Shown here piece after piece: positions 8,593 to 17,909 of a stretch of 64,000 bases of DNA (positions are counted from its first letter, which is position 1; each line of letters begins with the position of its first letter). Origin of the DNA: Acidobacteriota bacterium. Lineage in GTDB: Bacteria > Acidobacteriota > Terriglobia > Terriglobales > Acidobacteriaceae. The stretch is taken from the NCBI GenBank assembly GCA_021792795.1, contig JAJYUB010000002.1, positions 101,164 to 165,163 on the forward strand, in the 5' to 3' direction. The translations under genes were made by a program, and so were the position numbers. A model generated the notes under the pieces. That model had not been told where the DNA came from. It did not search any database and was given only the letters and a program-made list of their open reading frames with translations.

Positions 8593-9612
8593 TTATGGAG
8601 CGACGGCGACCGGCTGCGCTGGCGCGGCTGCAATGGCGCGAATAATCTCCGGCGGCAAGCCAAAGCGGACATTCTCCGGCATCACCTCGACCTCTTCCAC
8701 CTCGCCGAAGCCGTGCCGCTGCAAGTAATTGATCACATCCTGCACCAGGACCTCCGGTGCCGACGCGCCCGCGGTCACTGCAACGGTCTTCGCATTCTGC
8801 AGCCACTCCGAGCGGATCTTGTCGGAATCGTCAATCAGGTAAGCGATCGTGTCCAGGTTGCGCGAAACCTCAACCAGCCGGTTCGAGTTCGAGCTGTTGT
8901 TCGAACCCACCACCAGCACCAGGTCCGCCTGGTGCGCCACATTCTTCACCGCCACCTGACGATTTTCCGTCGCATAGCAGATGTCCTGCGAATGCGGCCC
9001 AACAATCTTTGGGAACTTCGCCTTCAGCGCGTGAATAATGTCCCGCGCTTCATCCAGACTGAGCGTCGTCTGGGTCAGATACGCCACACGTTCCGGATTG
9101 GGCACTTCCAGCTCCGCCACTTCTTCCACCGTGGAGACCACCTGCGTCTCCTCCGGCGCTTCGCCCAGCGTGCCTTCAATCTCGTCGTGGTCGCGATGGC
9201 CGATCAGCACCAGGGAATATCCTTGCCGCGCAAATTTCACCGCCTCCACATGCACCTTGGTTACCAACGGGCATGTCGCGTCAATCACCTTCAGCTTGCG
9301 CTGCTTGCTGATTTCTCGCACTGCGGGCGAAACACCGTGGGCGCTATAAATAACCCGCGCTCCTTCCGGAACTTCATCGATGTCGTGGACAAAAATTGCG
9401 CCCTTCGCGGCTAAATCGTTTACGACGAAGCGATTATGGACGATCTCACGGCGCACATAAATGGGCGCCCCAAAGGTTTCGAGTGCGATCTGCACCACGT
9501 CAATGGCGCGCACCACGCCCGCGCAAAATCCGCGTGGCTTTAGCAATAGGATGCGGCGATCGGCATCGTGGGTATCGTGGGCAGCAGTAGATCCATTAGC
9601 AATCACGGTCAC
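8593..9612 (-). CDS. ispH: 4-hydroxy-3-methylbut-2-enyl diphosphate reductase
   Basis: Last step of the MEP pathway: converts HMBPP to IPP and DMAPP using a 4Fe-4S cluster. The three cluster cysteines are visible in GFCAGV, DATCPL and DICYAT. The conserved HGV (YSAHGVSP), GHRDHDE and GSNNSSNS segments are also present. At 339 aa it carries a short N-terminal extension of about 20 residues. As the first gene of the hopanoid operon it links isoprenoid supply to squalene use. The 75-bp gap upstream probably holds the operon promoter. Confidence 0.95.
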   Translation of the reverse strand: MTVIANGSTAAHDTHDADRRILLLKPRGFCAGVVRAIDVVQIALETFGAPIYVRREIVHNRFVVNDLAAKGAIFVHDIDEVPEGARVIYSAHGVSPAVREISKQRKLKVIDATCPLVTKVHVEAVKFARQGYSLVLIGHRDHDEIEGTLGEAPEETQVVSTVEEVAELEVPNPERVAYLTQTTLSLDEARDIIHALKAKFPKIVGPHSQDICYATENRQVAVKNVAHQADLVLVVGSNNSSNSNRLVEVSRNLDTIAYLIDDSDKIRSEWLQNAKTVAVTAGASAPEVLVQDVINYLQRHGFGEVEEVEVMPENVRFGLPPEIIRAIAAAPAQPVAVAP

Positions 9613-9687
9613 ACCTAAGTATACCGTTCTAAAACGGGATCGCCTAGCGGAAATCGATCAATTCCGCACCAGATTTGTAGCAAATGT

Positions 9688-11310
9688 TTACGGTGCTGCA
9701 ACCGTGGGCCCCGCCGCTTTCCAATGCGCCTTTGGCCGGGCCACGGCATACATTTGCCGGGCAATCTCATCGAACAAGCCCGCCCTGTCTTTCCCCATCA
9801 GGTACAGGTCAAAATGCGTGCGGCCTGGGATGAATGTAAAGTGTTCGTCCGCGTGCAGTCCCTGAAAGACCGCATCCAGTTTGTGCGCCGCGCCATCCAG
9901 ATAAAACGTGTCCGCTGTGCCCACGTAGAGATGCACCTTGCCCCGCAGGTCCTTTCCAATCGACGGCCACTGCTGCGCCACGCGATACGCGATGTCGTAA
10001 TGCTGCTGCCAATACGCAACCACCGCCGGATCGACATCTCCGGTAAAGTGATTGAACATCGTCTCCGGCCGTCCTCCTGGTCCCCGTGGCGAAAATACCC
10101 AATCGAACGAACGGATCTGGCCCCCGTAGGGTCCCAGCACGTCTTCCAGTTGAGTCAGTTGCTGAAACGTCGCCATCACTTGACCCTTGTCGCGAATGAT
10201 CGGATAAGGGGCGCCATCCGGCTTGCGATACACGTTTGCGTGCGCTGCATACAGATCGATTCCGGTGAAGTCATGAAAATCGCTTGGATCGGGGGAGGTG
10301 GACCACGTACCGCCAAAAATCTTCGGATAGGTCACCTGCAGCCACAGGGTCGCCCAGCCGCCGGAAGAATGCCCATTCAAGAATCGCCCGCTCGGCTTCG
10401 CGTCCATGCGATACTGGCGTTCGAGCGCGGGGACCGCCTCCTGCGTCAGCGCCTCGCCCCACGGCCCATTGTTGACGGAGTCCGCAAACTCATGCGTGCC
10501 TCGCGGGCTGGACTCATCCAGAAATACCCAGATCATGGGAGGCATTTTGCCTTCTGCCATGCGCTGGTAAATCATCGCTGCGGTGAAGCGGTTGTACTCC
10601 AGCGTCCCGCCAAAACCATGGGTGAAATACACCGTGGGATAGCGCTGCTTCGGATGATCTCGATATCCCGGCGGCAACAGCACCCAGGCGCGAAGATTCA
10701 TGGGTCGCCCCCAGAACTGCGTCAGTACCGGGCTGGGAAAATCCAACAGCTTTGTCGAGTCGATCGCGCCCTGCTTTTCGGCTGCGCTCATCTTCGGCGG
10801 CAACCAATCGCGCGTCGTCGGCTGAATCGGCTTCACCAGCGTAAGCCGGGGTTCATCGCCCTGGCCCGCGCTCCAATCGGAGAGCGGCATGGGAGCGCTT
10901 TCAATGTCTCCCGGCAACCGGCCGTAGTACGCAAACCGATTGGCCGTGTCCAGCACGGCCTGCACGACATAATCTCCTTGCGGCAACTTCGAAAAGCCCG
11001 CCGGAAACGCAATGTTGTCGGTGTCGACATCGACCGACTCACCCGGCTTCCATCCGCTCACGTCCTTGGCCGCAATCGAGACGCTGGACGGATGAAATTC
11101 ATTCACCTCGACATCTTCCAGCTTGGTTCCCGGCTTGATCAGCAGAATCAGCCGCCCTGAAACGGGCGTGGTCTGCTGCGCGCCCAGCGTGACGCGAAAG
11201 AAAAGATGTTGTGGCGATTGGCTCGATACCGCCTGTGCAATACAGGCGAGCGAAAATCCGCAGAGAACCAGCGGCAGAAATTTGAGTGGGCTTCGGCGAA
11301 AATTCTTCAT
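9688..11310 (-). CDS. Secreted alpha/beta-hydrolase esterase (enterochelin/feruloyl esterase-like)
   Basis: A 540-aa exported hydrolase. The N-terminus has a basic start and hydrophobic core (FLPLVLCGFSLACIAQA), a signal peptide. An N-terminal beta-rich region of about 190 residues is followed by an esterase D-like catalytic domain. The nucleophile elbow is GHSSGG, the oxyanion region is YFTHGFGG, and a likely catalytic His is in GRTHFDLY near the C-terminus. The substrate is unknown; carbohydrate or aromatic esters are plausible for the fold. It is downstream of recN on the same strand and separated from ispH, so probably monocistronic. Confidence 0.8.
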   Translation of the reverse strand: MKNFRRSPLKFLPLVLCGFSLACIAQAVSSQSPQHLFFRVTLGAQQTTPVSGRLILLIKPGTKLEDVEVNEFHPSSVSIAAKDVSGWKPGESVDVDTDNIAFPAGFSKLPQGDYVVQAVLDTANRFAYYGRLPGDIESAPMPLSDWSAGQGDEPRLTLVKPIQPTTRDWLPPKMSAAEKQGAIDSTKLLDFPSPVLTQFWGRPMNLRAWVLLPPGYRDHPKQRYPTVYFTHGFGGTLEYNRFTAAMIYQRMAEGKMPPMIWVFLDESSPRGTHEFADSVNNGPWGEALTQEAVPALERQYRMDAKPSGRFLNGHSSGGWATLWLQVTYPKIFGGTWSTSPDPSDFHDFTGIDLYAAHANVYRKPDGAPYPIIRDKGQVMATFQQLTQLEDVLGPYGGQIRSFDWVFSPRGPGGRPETMFNHFTGDVDPAVVAYWQQHYDIAYRVAQQWPSIGKDLRGKVHLYVGTADTFYLDGAAHKLDAVFQGLHADEHFTFIPGRTHFDLYLMGKDRAGLFDEIARQMYAVARPKAHWKAAGPTVAAP

Positions 11311-11385
11311 CGTGCGCGAGTGTATCAGACCAAGGACAAATCACAGGCGCCTGTTTTTCAGTTTCAAAGCAATTTTTCCGACGAT

Positions 11386-13080
11386 TCACTTTGCGCTGGT
11401 CTTCAACATCTGCTCGGCGTGCTTCAGAGACGTATCAGTCACCTGCGCGCCGCTCAACATGCGGGCGATTTCCTGCCGCCGCTGGTCGTTGGAGAGATGC
11501 CGGACACCGGTCTTCGTGCGGCCGCCGTGCTCCTGTTTTTCGATCAGGAAATGCTGGTCGGCGAAGGCGGCAATCTGCGGCAGATGTGTAATGCAGAGCA
11601 CTTGCTGGCCCCGCGCCAGGGTCTTCAATTTCTGGCCGACGGCCTCGGCCGCGCTGCCGCCAATGCCAATGTCGATTTCATCGAAGACCAGCGTGCGCGG
11701 CAACTGCGTTTTATGCTTCCCTTTCGCCGTGGAGTTCGCGCTCTCTTCCACGCTCACCTTCAACGCCAGCAGCACGCGCGACATCTCTCCGCCGGAGGCA
11801 ATCTTGTCGAGCGGTTTCAACGGCTCTCCAGGATTGGTCGCGATGCGATACTCCACCGTGTCCCAGCCATGCGCGCTCCAGGCCGTCTCTTCCCGCTCGG
11901 CAGTCACGGCAATTTGAAACTGCGCCTTCATCGCAAGCTGGTTGATCTCGCCTTCCGCGCGTTTTGTCAGCCGTTTCGCAGCGGCACTGCGCTGCGCGGT
12001 CAGCGCTTCCGCCGCGGCAACATAGCCATTCGCGGCTTTCGTCAACTCCGCCGCCAGATCGGCCAGCAGTTGATCGCGATTTTCAATTTCATCCAGCTTG
12101 TCCCGCACCTGCTCCCCGTACGCGATCACCTCCGCCACGCTGGCTCCGTACTTGCGCTTCAGACGATCAATCAACGCCAGCCGGTCCTCAATTTCCTCCA
12201 GCCGCTCCGGCGACGCCTGAATCTTCTCCGCGAATTCCCTTGCCTGCTCCGCCAGATCGCCGACAGTCGCGCGCGCCGCCACCAACTGCTGCACCGCCTC
12301 TTCCCAGCGCATGTCGTAGCGCAGCAGCTCTTCCATCTGCTTCAGTCCGGCACGCAGCGCCACTTCCGCAGACGTGGCCGACTCATACAGAACATCGTGC
12401 GCGCCCAGCGCGGCGGCATACAATTTTTCCGCATTCGCCAGCACGCGTTTCTCCGCGACCAGCGATTCTTCTTCGCCCGCTTCCAGTTGCGCCTGATCGA
12501 TTTCTTTCGCCTGAAAACGCCACAGGTCCGCCATCCGTAAGCGGTCCTGCTCGTCGGTTTGCATGACCGCCAGCTTGTCGCGAAGTTGCGACCACCGCGA
12601 AAATACCTCGCTGACGGACTCCTCTGAAATACCCGCGCTGCGATCCAACAGGCTACGCTGCTGCAACTGGTCGAACGCTCCCAGAGAATCGCTCTGCGCG
12701 TGGACCAGCGCCAGTTCCGGCGCTAAAGCCTTCAGTACGGAAACAGTTGCGGGTTGATTGTTCACAAAAACTCGCGCTTTGCCGCTGCTCGTCACTTCCC
12801 GCCGCAGAATGATTTCCTCTCCGGCGGCATCTAAGCCATTGGCCTCAAGAATTTCGAGCGCCCAAGGGGTTGCCTCAAACACGCAGGCGACCAGGGCGCG
12901 TTCCGCTCCATGGCGAACAATTTCCGCGGAAGCTTTTTCTCCCAACAGCAGCCCCAGCGCATCTATAAGAATAGACTTGCCCGCGCCGGTTTCCCCGGTC
13001 AGCAGATTCAGGCCGGGACCAAACGCAACGGTCACGTTGTCAACGACGATGTAGTTTTCCGCGCGCAGTTCGAGCAGCAT
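11386..13080 (-). CDS. recN: DNA repair protein RecN
   Basis: SMC-like ATPase, 564 aa, acting in double-strand break repair. The N-terminus MLLELRAENYIVVD leads into Walker A GETGAGKS. A long coiled coil occupies the middle, and the C-terminal half carries the signature region ASGGEMSRVLLALK and Walker B LVFDEIDIGIGG. The start at 13080 was chosen over a longer frame because the family begins at this Met. The 106-bp gap to the divergent tolQ holds both promoters. Confidence 0.95.
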   Translation of the reverse strand: MLLELRAENYIVVDNVTVAFGPGLNLLTGETGAGKSILIDALGLLLGEKASAEIVRHGAERALVACVFEATPWALEILEANGLDAAGEEIILRREVTSSGKARVFVNNQPATVSVLKALAPELALVHAQSDSLGAFDQLQQRSLLDRSAGISEESVSEVFSRWSQLRDKLAVMQTDEQDRLRMADLWRFQAKEIDQAQLEAGEEESLVAEKRVLANAEKLYAAALGAHDVLYESATSAEVALRAGLKQMEELLRYDMRWEEAVQQLVAARATVGDLAEQAREFAEKIQASPERLEEIEDRLALIDRLKRKYGASVAEVIAYGEQVRDKLDEIENRDQLLADLAAELTKAANGYVAAAEALTAQRSAAAKRLTKRAEGEINQLAMKAQFQIAVTAEREETAWSAHGWDTVEYRIATNPGEPLKPLDKIASGGEMSRVLLALKVSVEESANSTAKGKHKTQLPRTLVFDEIDIGIGGSAAEAVGQKLKTLARGQQVLCITHLPQIAAFADQHFLIEKQEHGGRTKTGVRHLSNDQRRQEIARMLSGAQVTDTSLKHAEQMLKTSAK

Positions 13081-13186
13081 GGCACTCCGGTGGACGAGCG
13101 CAGCATACCATGAATCGACAGAACGACCCACGAACCCAGATCGCAACTTGGAGCAATCGGAAAGCGCCGGTACACTCAAACTAGCT

Positions 13187-13984
13187 ATGAACGCATTGTC
13201 CGCTCTACTTATTTTCTTCTTTCAGACCGCCGACGCGACCGATGCCACCCAGGCCGCGCCGGCGATCAGCGGCAGCGCACTGACCGACATGTGGCACAAC
13301 CTGGGCCCGGTCGCCATTGCAGTGTTGGTCATCCTGCTGATCGCCAGTCTGCAGTCGTGGAGCATCATCCTGGGCAAATGGGCCTCGTTCCGCAGGGCGG
13401 GCACGCAGAGCAAGCGGTTTTTGCGCGCCTTTCAAAAGGCCGATCGCTTGCAGGATGTCGCCGCCGTCAGCGAACAGTTCAGGCCCAGCCCACTGGTCCA
13501 GGTGTTTGAGGACACCTATGAGGAGTACCGCCATCAGTTGGAAGCCACCGGGGAGGTGCGCAGTATAAAGGCGCTGGAGCGCACCGCGCAGACCGCTGCC
13601 AGCGAAGCCCTGACGGTGATGGAAAGCCGTATGACCTGGCTGGCGACCATCGGCAACGTGGCCACCTTCGTCGGCCTGTTCGGGACCATCATGGGAATCG
13701 TCGATGCTTTCCACGGCCTGGGGACCTCTGGCGGGGCCACCTTGCGTGCCGTCGCGCCCGGAATTTCAGAGGCGCTGGTTACCACCGCTGCGGGTATTTT
13801 TGTCGCCGTGCCCGCTGTGATGGGATACAACCAGCTCACCAGCCGCTTGCGAGAGCTGGGCGCGCGCCTCGACGACTTTGGCCGCGAGCTGCTGAATACG
13901 ATCGAAGAGCTTCAAGCCATGCCGACGCCTTCGGCGGAGGAATTCGCGCGTCAGCGGGAGGTACCGCGTGGCCTACACCGCTAA
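13187..13984 (+). CDS. tolQ: TolQ/ExbB-type proton channel protein
   Basis: Inner-membrane motor subunit, 265 aa. An N-terminal hydrophobic stretch is followed by a membrane helix (VAIAVLVILLIASLQSW). A cytoplasmic loop follows, then the conserved pair of helices with WLATIGNVATFVGLFGTIMGI and GISEALVTTAAGIFVAVPA. The Met at 13187 was chosen; upstream codons lie in the recN/tolQ promoter region. It overlaps tolR by 17 bases. Together with TolR, TolA/TonB, TolB and Pal it forms the envelope constriction complex. Confidence 0.93.
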   Translation: MNALSALLIFFFQTADATDATQAAPAISGSALTDMWHNLGPVAIAVLVILLIASLQSWSIILGKWASFRRAGTQSKRFLRAFQKADRLQDVAAVSEQFRPSPLVQVFEDTYEEYRHQLEATGEVRSIKALERTAQTAASEALTVMESRMTWLATIGNVATFVGLFGTIMGIVDAFHGLGTSGGATLRAVAPGISEALVTTAAGIFVAVPAVMGYNQLTSRLRELGARLDDFGRELLNTIEELQAMPTPSAEEFARQREVPRGLHR

Positions 13985-14402
13985 GAACGGCGCGACGCAC
14001 ACGGCGCTGTCCGACATCAACATTACCCCGTTGGTGGATGTGGTGCTGGTGCTGTTGGTCATCTTTATGATCACCGCGCCGGTGCTCCAGTCCGGCATCC
14101 AGGTCGCCGTTCCTCGAACCAGGACCGTCAAGCAGATTACGCAGCAGCGCACCGTGGTGACCATCGATAGCGAGCAGCGCGTCTATCTGGATGACAAGCC
14201 GGTCAACGTGAACGACCTGCCGCAATTGCTGTTACAAAAAGACGGCCACACCGCCCCGGCGAACCGGGTGATTTATCTGCGCGCCGATCAGAAAGTTCCA
14301 TTCGGCGCCTTCGCCTCCGTCATGGACGCAGTCAAGCAGGCGGGCATCACCAATATCAGTATTGTGACCCGCCCCCTTGAATCCTCTCCCTCTGGGCAAT
14401 AA
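13968..14402 (+). CDS. tolR: TolR/ExbD-type biopolymer transport protein
   Basis: Single-pass motor subunit, 144 aa, GTG start inside the end of tolQ. The helix following SDINITPLVDVVLVLLVIF contains the Asp in PLVD that carries protons in this family. The periplasmic domain follows. The overlap with tolQ and the five-base gap to the next gene indicate a single transcript. Confidence 0.93.
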   Translation: MAYTAKNGATHTALSDINITPLVDVVLVLLVIFMITAPVLQSGIQVAVPRTRTVKQITQQRTVVTIDSEQRVYLDDKPVNVNDLPQLLLQKDGHTAPANRVIYLRADQKVPFGAFASVMDAVKQAGITNISIVTRPLESSPSGQ

Positions 14403-14407
14403 AGACG

Positions 14408-15211
14408 ATGCCATATATTCACGAGACATGGGACCAACACGAACCGATCGTCGGCTCATGGTTTGGCTCGTTCGCCCTCCACATCATGCTGGCGGTCGCC
14501 ATCGTTTCGTCCGCGCTCTACCTGCGCGCCCTGCATGACAGCCGCTGGGGTCAAATCAGCTCCGGCGAGACCATCAGCGCCACCCTCGTGTCCGCCGCGC
14601 CAACGCTGCCGCTGCCCAGTCCGCAACTCAACACGGATTCGGTATTGGCTACGCAGACGCCCAGTCCGGCTCCGCTCATTCCAGAAAAGAAAGCGGCGGC
14701 GGCGCCCGACCTGACCGCGATTCCCATTCCGGCCAAACCGAAACACATCAAGACCATTGCTCCCAAGGCTGCGCCCGCGCCGCCAAAATATGTGCAGCCC
14801 AAGCAACAGCAGTACCGCGCGAACTATGGCGAGGCCGCGCCGTCCAGCATTCCCACGTCCATTCCTACCTCCGCCGACAAAAGCGTGGTGGTGCAGAACG
14901 GCGACTTTGGTTCGCGGTTCGGCTGGTATGTCGACGTGATTAAGCGGACAGTCTCGCAAAACTGGTACAGCCAGTTGGCCGACCCGCATGCGTCCATGGG
15001 CCACTCGGTGGTCGTCACCTTTACCGTGCATCGAGACGGTTCCGTCAGCGACCCCCGCATTGCTCAATCCAGCGGCGTGCCCTCGCTCGATCTATCGGCG
15101 ATTCAGGCCGTCGAGCGGGTCGGCGCCTTCGGCCCTCTACCGGCCGGGTATGCGGGCAGCTCAGTTTCGGTCGCCTATACCTTTACGTATGACCAGAGCA
15201 CGCGCCCATGA
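14408..15211 (+). CDS. TolA/TonB-like energy-transducing protein
   Basis: A 267-aa protein with one N-terminal membrane helix (about residues 20-41), a Pro/Ala/Lys-rich spacer (about 65-150) and a C-terminal TonB/TolA domain (about 170-267) with YVDVIKRTVSQNWY and a VHRDGSVSDPRI strand. It sits exactly where tolA stands in tol operons, so it most likely links TolQR to TolB/Pal. By sequence it could equally be called TonB. Confidence 0.85.
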   Translation: MPYIHETWDQHEPIVGSWFGSFALHIMLAVAIVSSALYLRALHDSRWGQISSGETISATLVSAAPTLPLPSPQLNTDSVLATQTPSPAPLIPEKKAAAAPDLTAIPIPAKPKHIKTIAPKAAPAPPKYVQPKQQQYRANYGEAAPSSIPTSIPTSADKSVVVQNGDFGSRFGWYVDVIKRTVSQNWYSQLADPHASMGHSVVVTFTVHRDGSVSDPRIAQSSGVPSLDLSAIQAVERVGAFGPLPAGYAGSSVSVAYTFTYDQSTRP

Positions 15212-15547
15212 TTTTCTTAGAAATTGCTATACAGAACATGGATAATCGACGCAAATGAAACAATTTGGAGATTTCCGCGATTTCCGAGATTGAATTTTTT
15301 CGCAAGCAAAATGGGAGCGGATTCACAGTTGGCGTAGTTGTTTACGCGAGAGGAGTCATTCTGAACCCTTCGGCTACGCTCAGGGCAAGCTCCGCGCAGC
15401 AGAGTGAAGAATCCAGACGATCCAGGCGTGGTAAACGCTGCCATCATCCTCTGGATTCTTCGCTTCGCTCAGAATGACCCGCATCGTTTTCAAATTACAG
15501 TATCTGTAAATCCGCATCTTGATCCAATACGTCCAACGGAGTGCACA
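15212..15547 (+). other. Intergenic region between tolA/tonB and tolB
   Basis: 336 bases without a convincing gene. The central part is an imperfect inverted repeat (see the repeat at 15355-15478). The last 60 bases upstream of the tolB ATG are the likely leader. The repeat separates tolB from the first three tol genes, so tolB may have its own promoter or lie beyond an attenuating hairpin. Confidence 0.6.
15355..15478. repeat. Long inverted repeat with GTCATTCTGA ends
   Basis: GTCATTCTGA at 15355-15364 pairs with TCAGAATGAC at 15469-15478. Inside, TGAAGAATCCAGA at 15405-15417 pairs with TCTGGATTCTTCG at 15450-15462. This looks like a dispersed non-coding palindromic element of the kind common between genes in Acidobacteriota. 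Confidence 0.7.
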
Positions 15548-16900
15548 ATGGAAGCTTCCCCGAGTTTTGCCAGGAAACAAGCCGTCCGTCTTCTTATTAC
15601 CTTCCTATTCGTGGCCACGACCCTGGCTTCGGCGCAAGATTGGGTGCGTACTGGGACCAATCTCGGCGCGCAAAAAATCCGCCTGGCAGCCGCCGACTTC
15701 AAAATGGTCGGCAACGACGCCGCGCTCAGCAATGCCCAGCTTACCTTCAATCAGGTGCTGTTTTCCGACCTCACCAACGCCGGCATCTTCGACATGGTGT
15801 CCAAGAGCATGGCTCCGACGGTGATGCCCGGTTCTCCGCAGGAGATCGATCTTGCGCAGTGGAACGCCCCTCCCGCCAACGCCGCCATGGTGGCCTTCGG
15901 CTCGATCAGCGTGCAGAACGGGCGCGTGATTGTCTTTGGCTGGCTTTTCGACGCGAAAAATGCCCAGTCGGCCCAGGTCTTGGGCCTGCAGTACAACGAG
16001 GCGTTGACACCCGACACGGCGCGCCACATCGCACATGAATTTGCCGACGCCATCATCGCGCGCCTCGGCGGCGGCATCAACGGAATCGCCGAAAGCAAGA
16101 TCTTTTACATCTCCGACCGCAGCGGAAACAAAGAAGTTTGGGAGATGGACTATGACGGCGCCAACCAGCAGCAGATCACCCATATCAGCTCCATTTGTTT
16201 GTCTCCGCGCATTTCCCCGGACGGACAGCGCCTGGCCTTCGATGAGTTGAATTCCCGTGGCGGCAACATCCGTATCTATTCGATGGGCCTGCGCCGCCTG
16301 GTCAGTTTTCCCATCCACGATGGGACCGACTACTCGCCGGCGTGGTCGCCCGATGGCAACAGCCTGGCCTTCTCCTCCTCGCGCAGCGGCGACCCGGAAA
16401 TCTGGATCTCCTCCGTCGCCGGCTTCGGTCTGCGCCGTATCACTGCCTATCGCGGGCCCGATGTATCGCCCGTGTTCAACCCCAAAACCGGAGATCAGAT
16501 CGCCTGGATCAGCGGCCGCACCGGCTTGCCCCAAGTCTACATAATGAGTTCCGACGGGACCAACGTGCAGCGCATGACCGACGGCGGGTACGCAACCTCT
16601 GTCTCGTGGTCGCCAAACGGACAATTTCTGGCCTTCGCGTGGTCGCGCAATTATGGGCCGGGCGCCCCTGGCGGCCAGGACATTTACGTGATGGATATCG
16701 CCAGCCACCGCTGGGAACAACTGACGCATGACATTGGCCGCACCGACTTTCCGTCCTGGTCGCCCGATGGCCGCCACATTGTTTTCCAGAGAACCGTGCA
16801 TGGTCACAGCGAGATCTGGACCATGTTGGCAGACGGCACTGGACAGCAGGCATTGACCACCGTTGGAAATGGCCGTATGCCGAACTGGAGTTGGAAGTAG
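15548..16900 (+). CDS. tolB: Tol-Pal system protein TolB
   Basis: Periplasmic protein, 450 aa from the ATG at 15548. A signal peptide (hydrophobic core LLITFLFVATTLASAQ) precedes the N-terminal domain, about 130 residues. A six-bladed beta-propeller follows with recurring WSPDG/FSSSRSGDPEIW-type blades (IYSMGLR, WSPDGNSLAFSS, IYVMDIASH, WSPDGRHIVF). A frame extended upstream would read through the inverted repeat and is not credible. It binds Pal at the outer membrane. Confidence 0.95.
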   Translation: MEASPSFARKQAVRLLITFLFVATTLASAQDWVRTGTNLGAQKIRLAAADFKMVGNDAALSNAQLTFNQVLFSDLTNAGIFDMVSKSMAPTVMPGSPQEIDLAQWNAPPANAAMVAFGSISVQNGRVIVFGWLFDAKNAQSAQVLGLQYNEALTPDTARHIAHEFADAIIARLGGGINGIAESKIFYISDRSGNKEVWEMDYDGANQQQITHISSICLSPRISPDGQRLAFDELNSRGGNIRIYSMGLRRLVSFPIHDGTDYSPAWSPDGNSLAFSSSRSGDPEIWISSVAGFGLRRITAYRGPDVSPVFNPKTGDQIAWISGRTGLPQVYIMSSDGTNVQRMTDGGYATSVSWSPNGQFLAFAWSRNYGPGAPGGQDIYVMDIASHRWEQLTHDIGRTDFPSWSPDGRHIVFQRTVHGHSEIWTMLADGTGQQALTTVGNGRMPNWSWK

Positions 16901-16982
16901 CTGTATTTTGTGACAACTGGCACATGAGTACGCGCTTTTTCGTTCTACACTACTAAACGAAGGTAAGTTTTGAGGAGAATCC

Positions 16983-17729
16983 ATGAAGACCTATCGAAAG
17001 AATTCTGCATTGGCTATCGCAGCGCTCGCTGCTTTCTTGATCACCACGGGCTGCCATCACAAGCAGGCCCCCGCGCCGGAAGCCCCTGCGCCTCCGGCTG
17101 CAACCGCGCCCGCTCCAACCGCCAGCATTACCGTCACTCCGGACACGATCAATTCCGGCCAGAGCGCGGCCCTCAACTGGACCTCAACCAATGCGACGGA
17201 TGTCTCGATCGACGGCATCGGCGCAGTCGAAACCAGCGGCACCAAGACGGTCAGCCCCGCCGAAACCACGACATATCATCTGGTTGCGCGCGGCGATGGC
17301 GGATCGACGGATGCGACGGCGACCCTGACAGTTAGCGCGCCACCGCCACCACCGCCGCCAGCCGCCCCCGAAGCGTTGACAGAATCGGAGTTCGAACAGA
17401 ATGTCAAGCCGATCTTCTTCGACTTCGACGCCTACACCATCCGCTCGGACGCGCAATCCGTCATCGCCCAGGACGCGTCCTTCCTGCAGTCGCATCCGAA
17501 TGCAAAGATCCTGATCGCCGGCTATTGCGATGAGCGCGGTTCGGAGGAATACAACCTGGCGTTGGGCCAGAACCGCGCCAATTCCGCCAAAACTGCTTTG
17601 ACGCAGGCCGGCGTCGATGCCAGCCGCATTCGTACCATCAGCTACGGCAAAGAAAAGCAGTTCTGCACCGAGCACAACGAGTCTTGCTGGCAGCAAAACC
17701 GCCGCGCCCAGTTCAGTCTGGACCAGTAG
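16983..17729 (+). CDS. pal: Peptidoglycan-associated lipoprotein Pal with an extra Ig-like domain
   Basis: Lipoprotein, 248 aa. The signal peptide ends in ITTGC with the lipidated Cys at residue 24. A Pro/Ala linker follows, then an unusual beta-sandwich-like segment (about 40-115: SITVTPDTINSGQSAALNW ... TTTYHLVARGDGG). A proline run comes next, then the OmpA-like domain (about 130-248) with FFDFDAYTIR and the peptidoglycan-binding GYCDERGSEEYNLALGQNRA. A GAGGAGAA ribosome site lies just upstream. Typical Pal proteins are about 160-180 aa; the inserted domain explains the extra length. Confidence 0.93.
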   Translation: MKTYRKNSALAIAALAAFLITTGCHHKQAPAPEAPAPPAATAPAPTASITVTPDTINSGQSAALNWTSTNATDVSIDGIGAVETSGTKTVSPAETTTYHLVARGDGGSTDATATLTVSAPPPPPPPAAPEALTESEFEQNVKPIFFDFDAYTIRSDAQSVIAQDASFLQSHPNAKILIAGYCDERGSEEYNLALGQNRANSAKTALTQAGVDASRIRTISYGKEKQFCTEHNESCWQQNRRAQFSLDQ

Positions 17730-17909
17730 CGGCCAGCAATTCCCGCGAAGGGACCTGCGCTTGGCCCCTCGCGAACAACCGGCGGCAGCACTTGCATGGA
17801 TCGCCATCCTACCTGTGCTGCCGTGGATTTTGAAACACTCAACGTATTTGCCGTACACTTTTCTTAGAAGCAGAAATCAGGCGCGATTTGCGTCTAGAGC
17901 GGGTGTCGC

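Noticed and set aside
11206..12540. 444-codon plus-strand frame opposite recN
   Set aside because: Shadow; RecN Walker motifs are on the minus strand.
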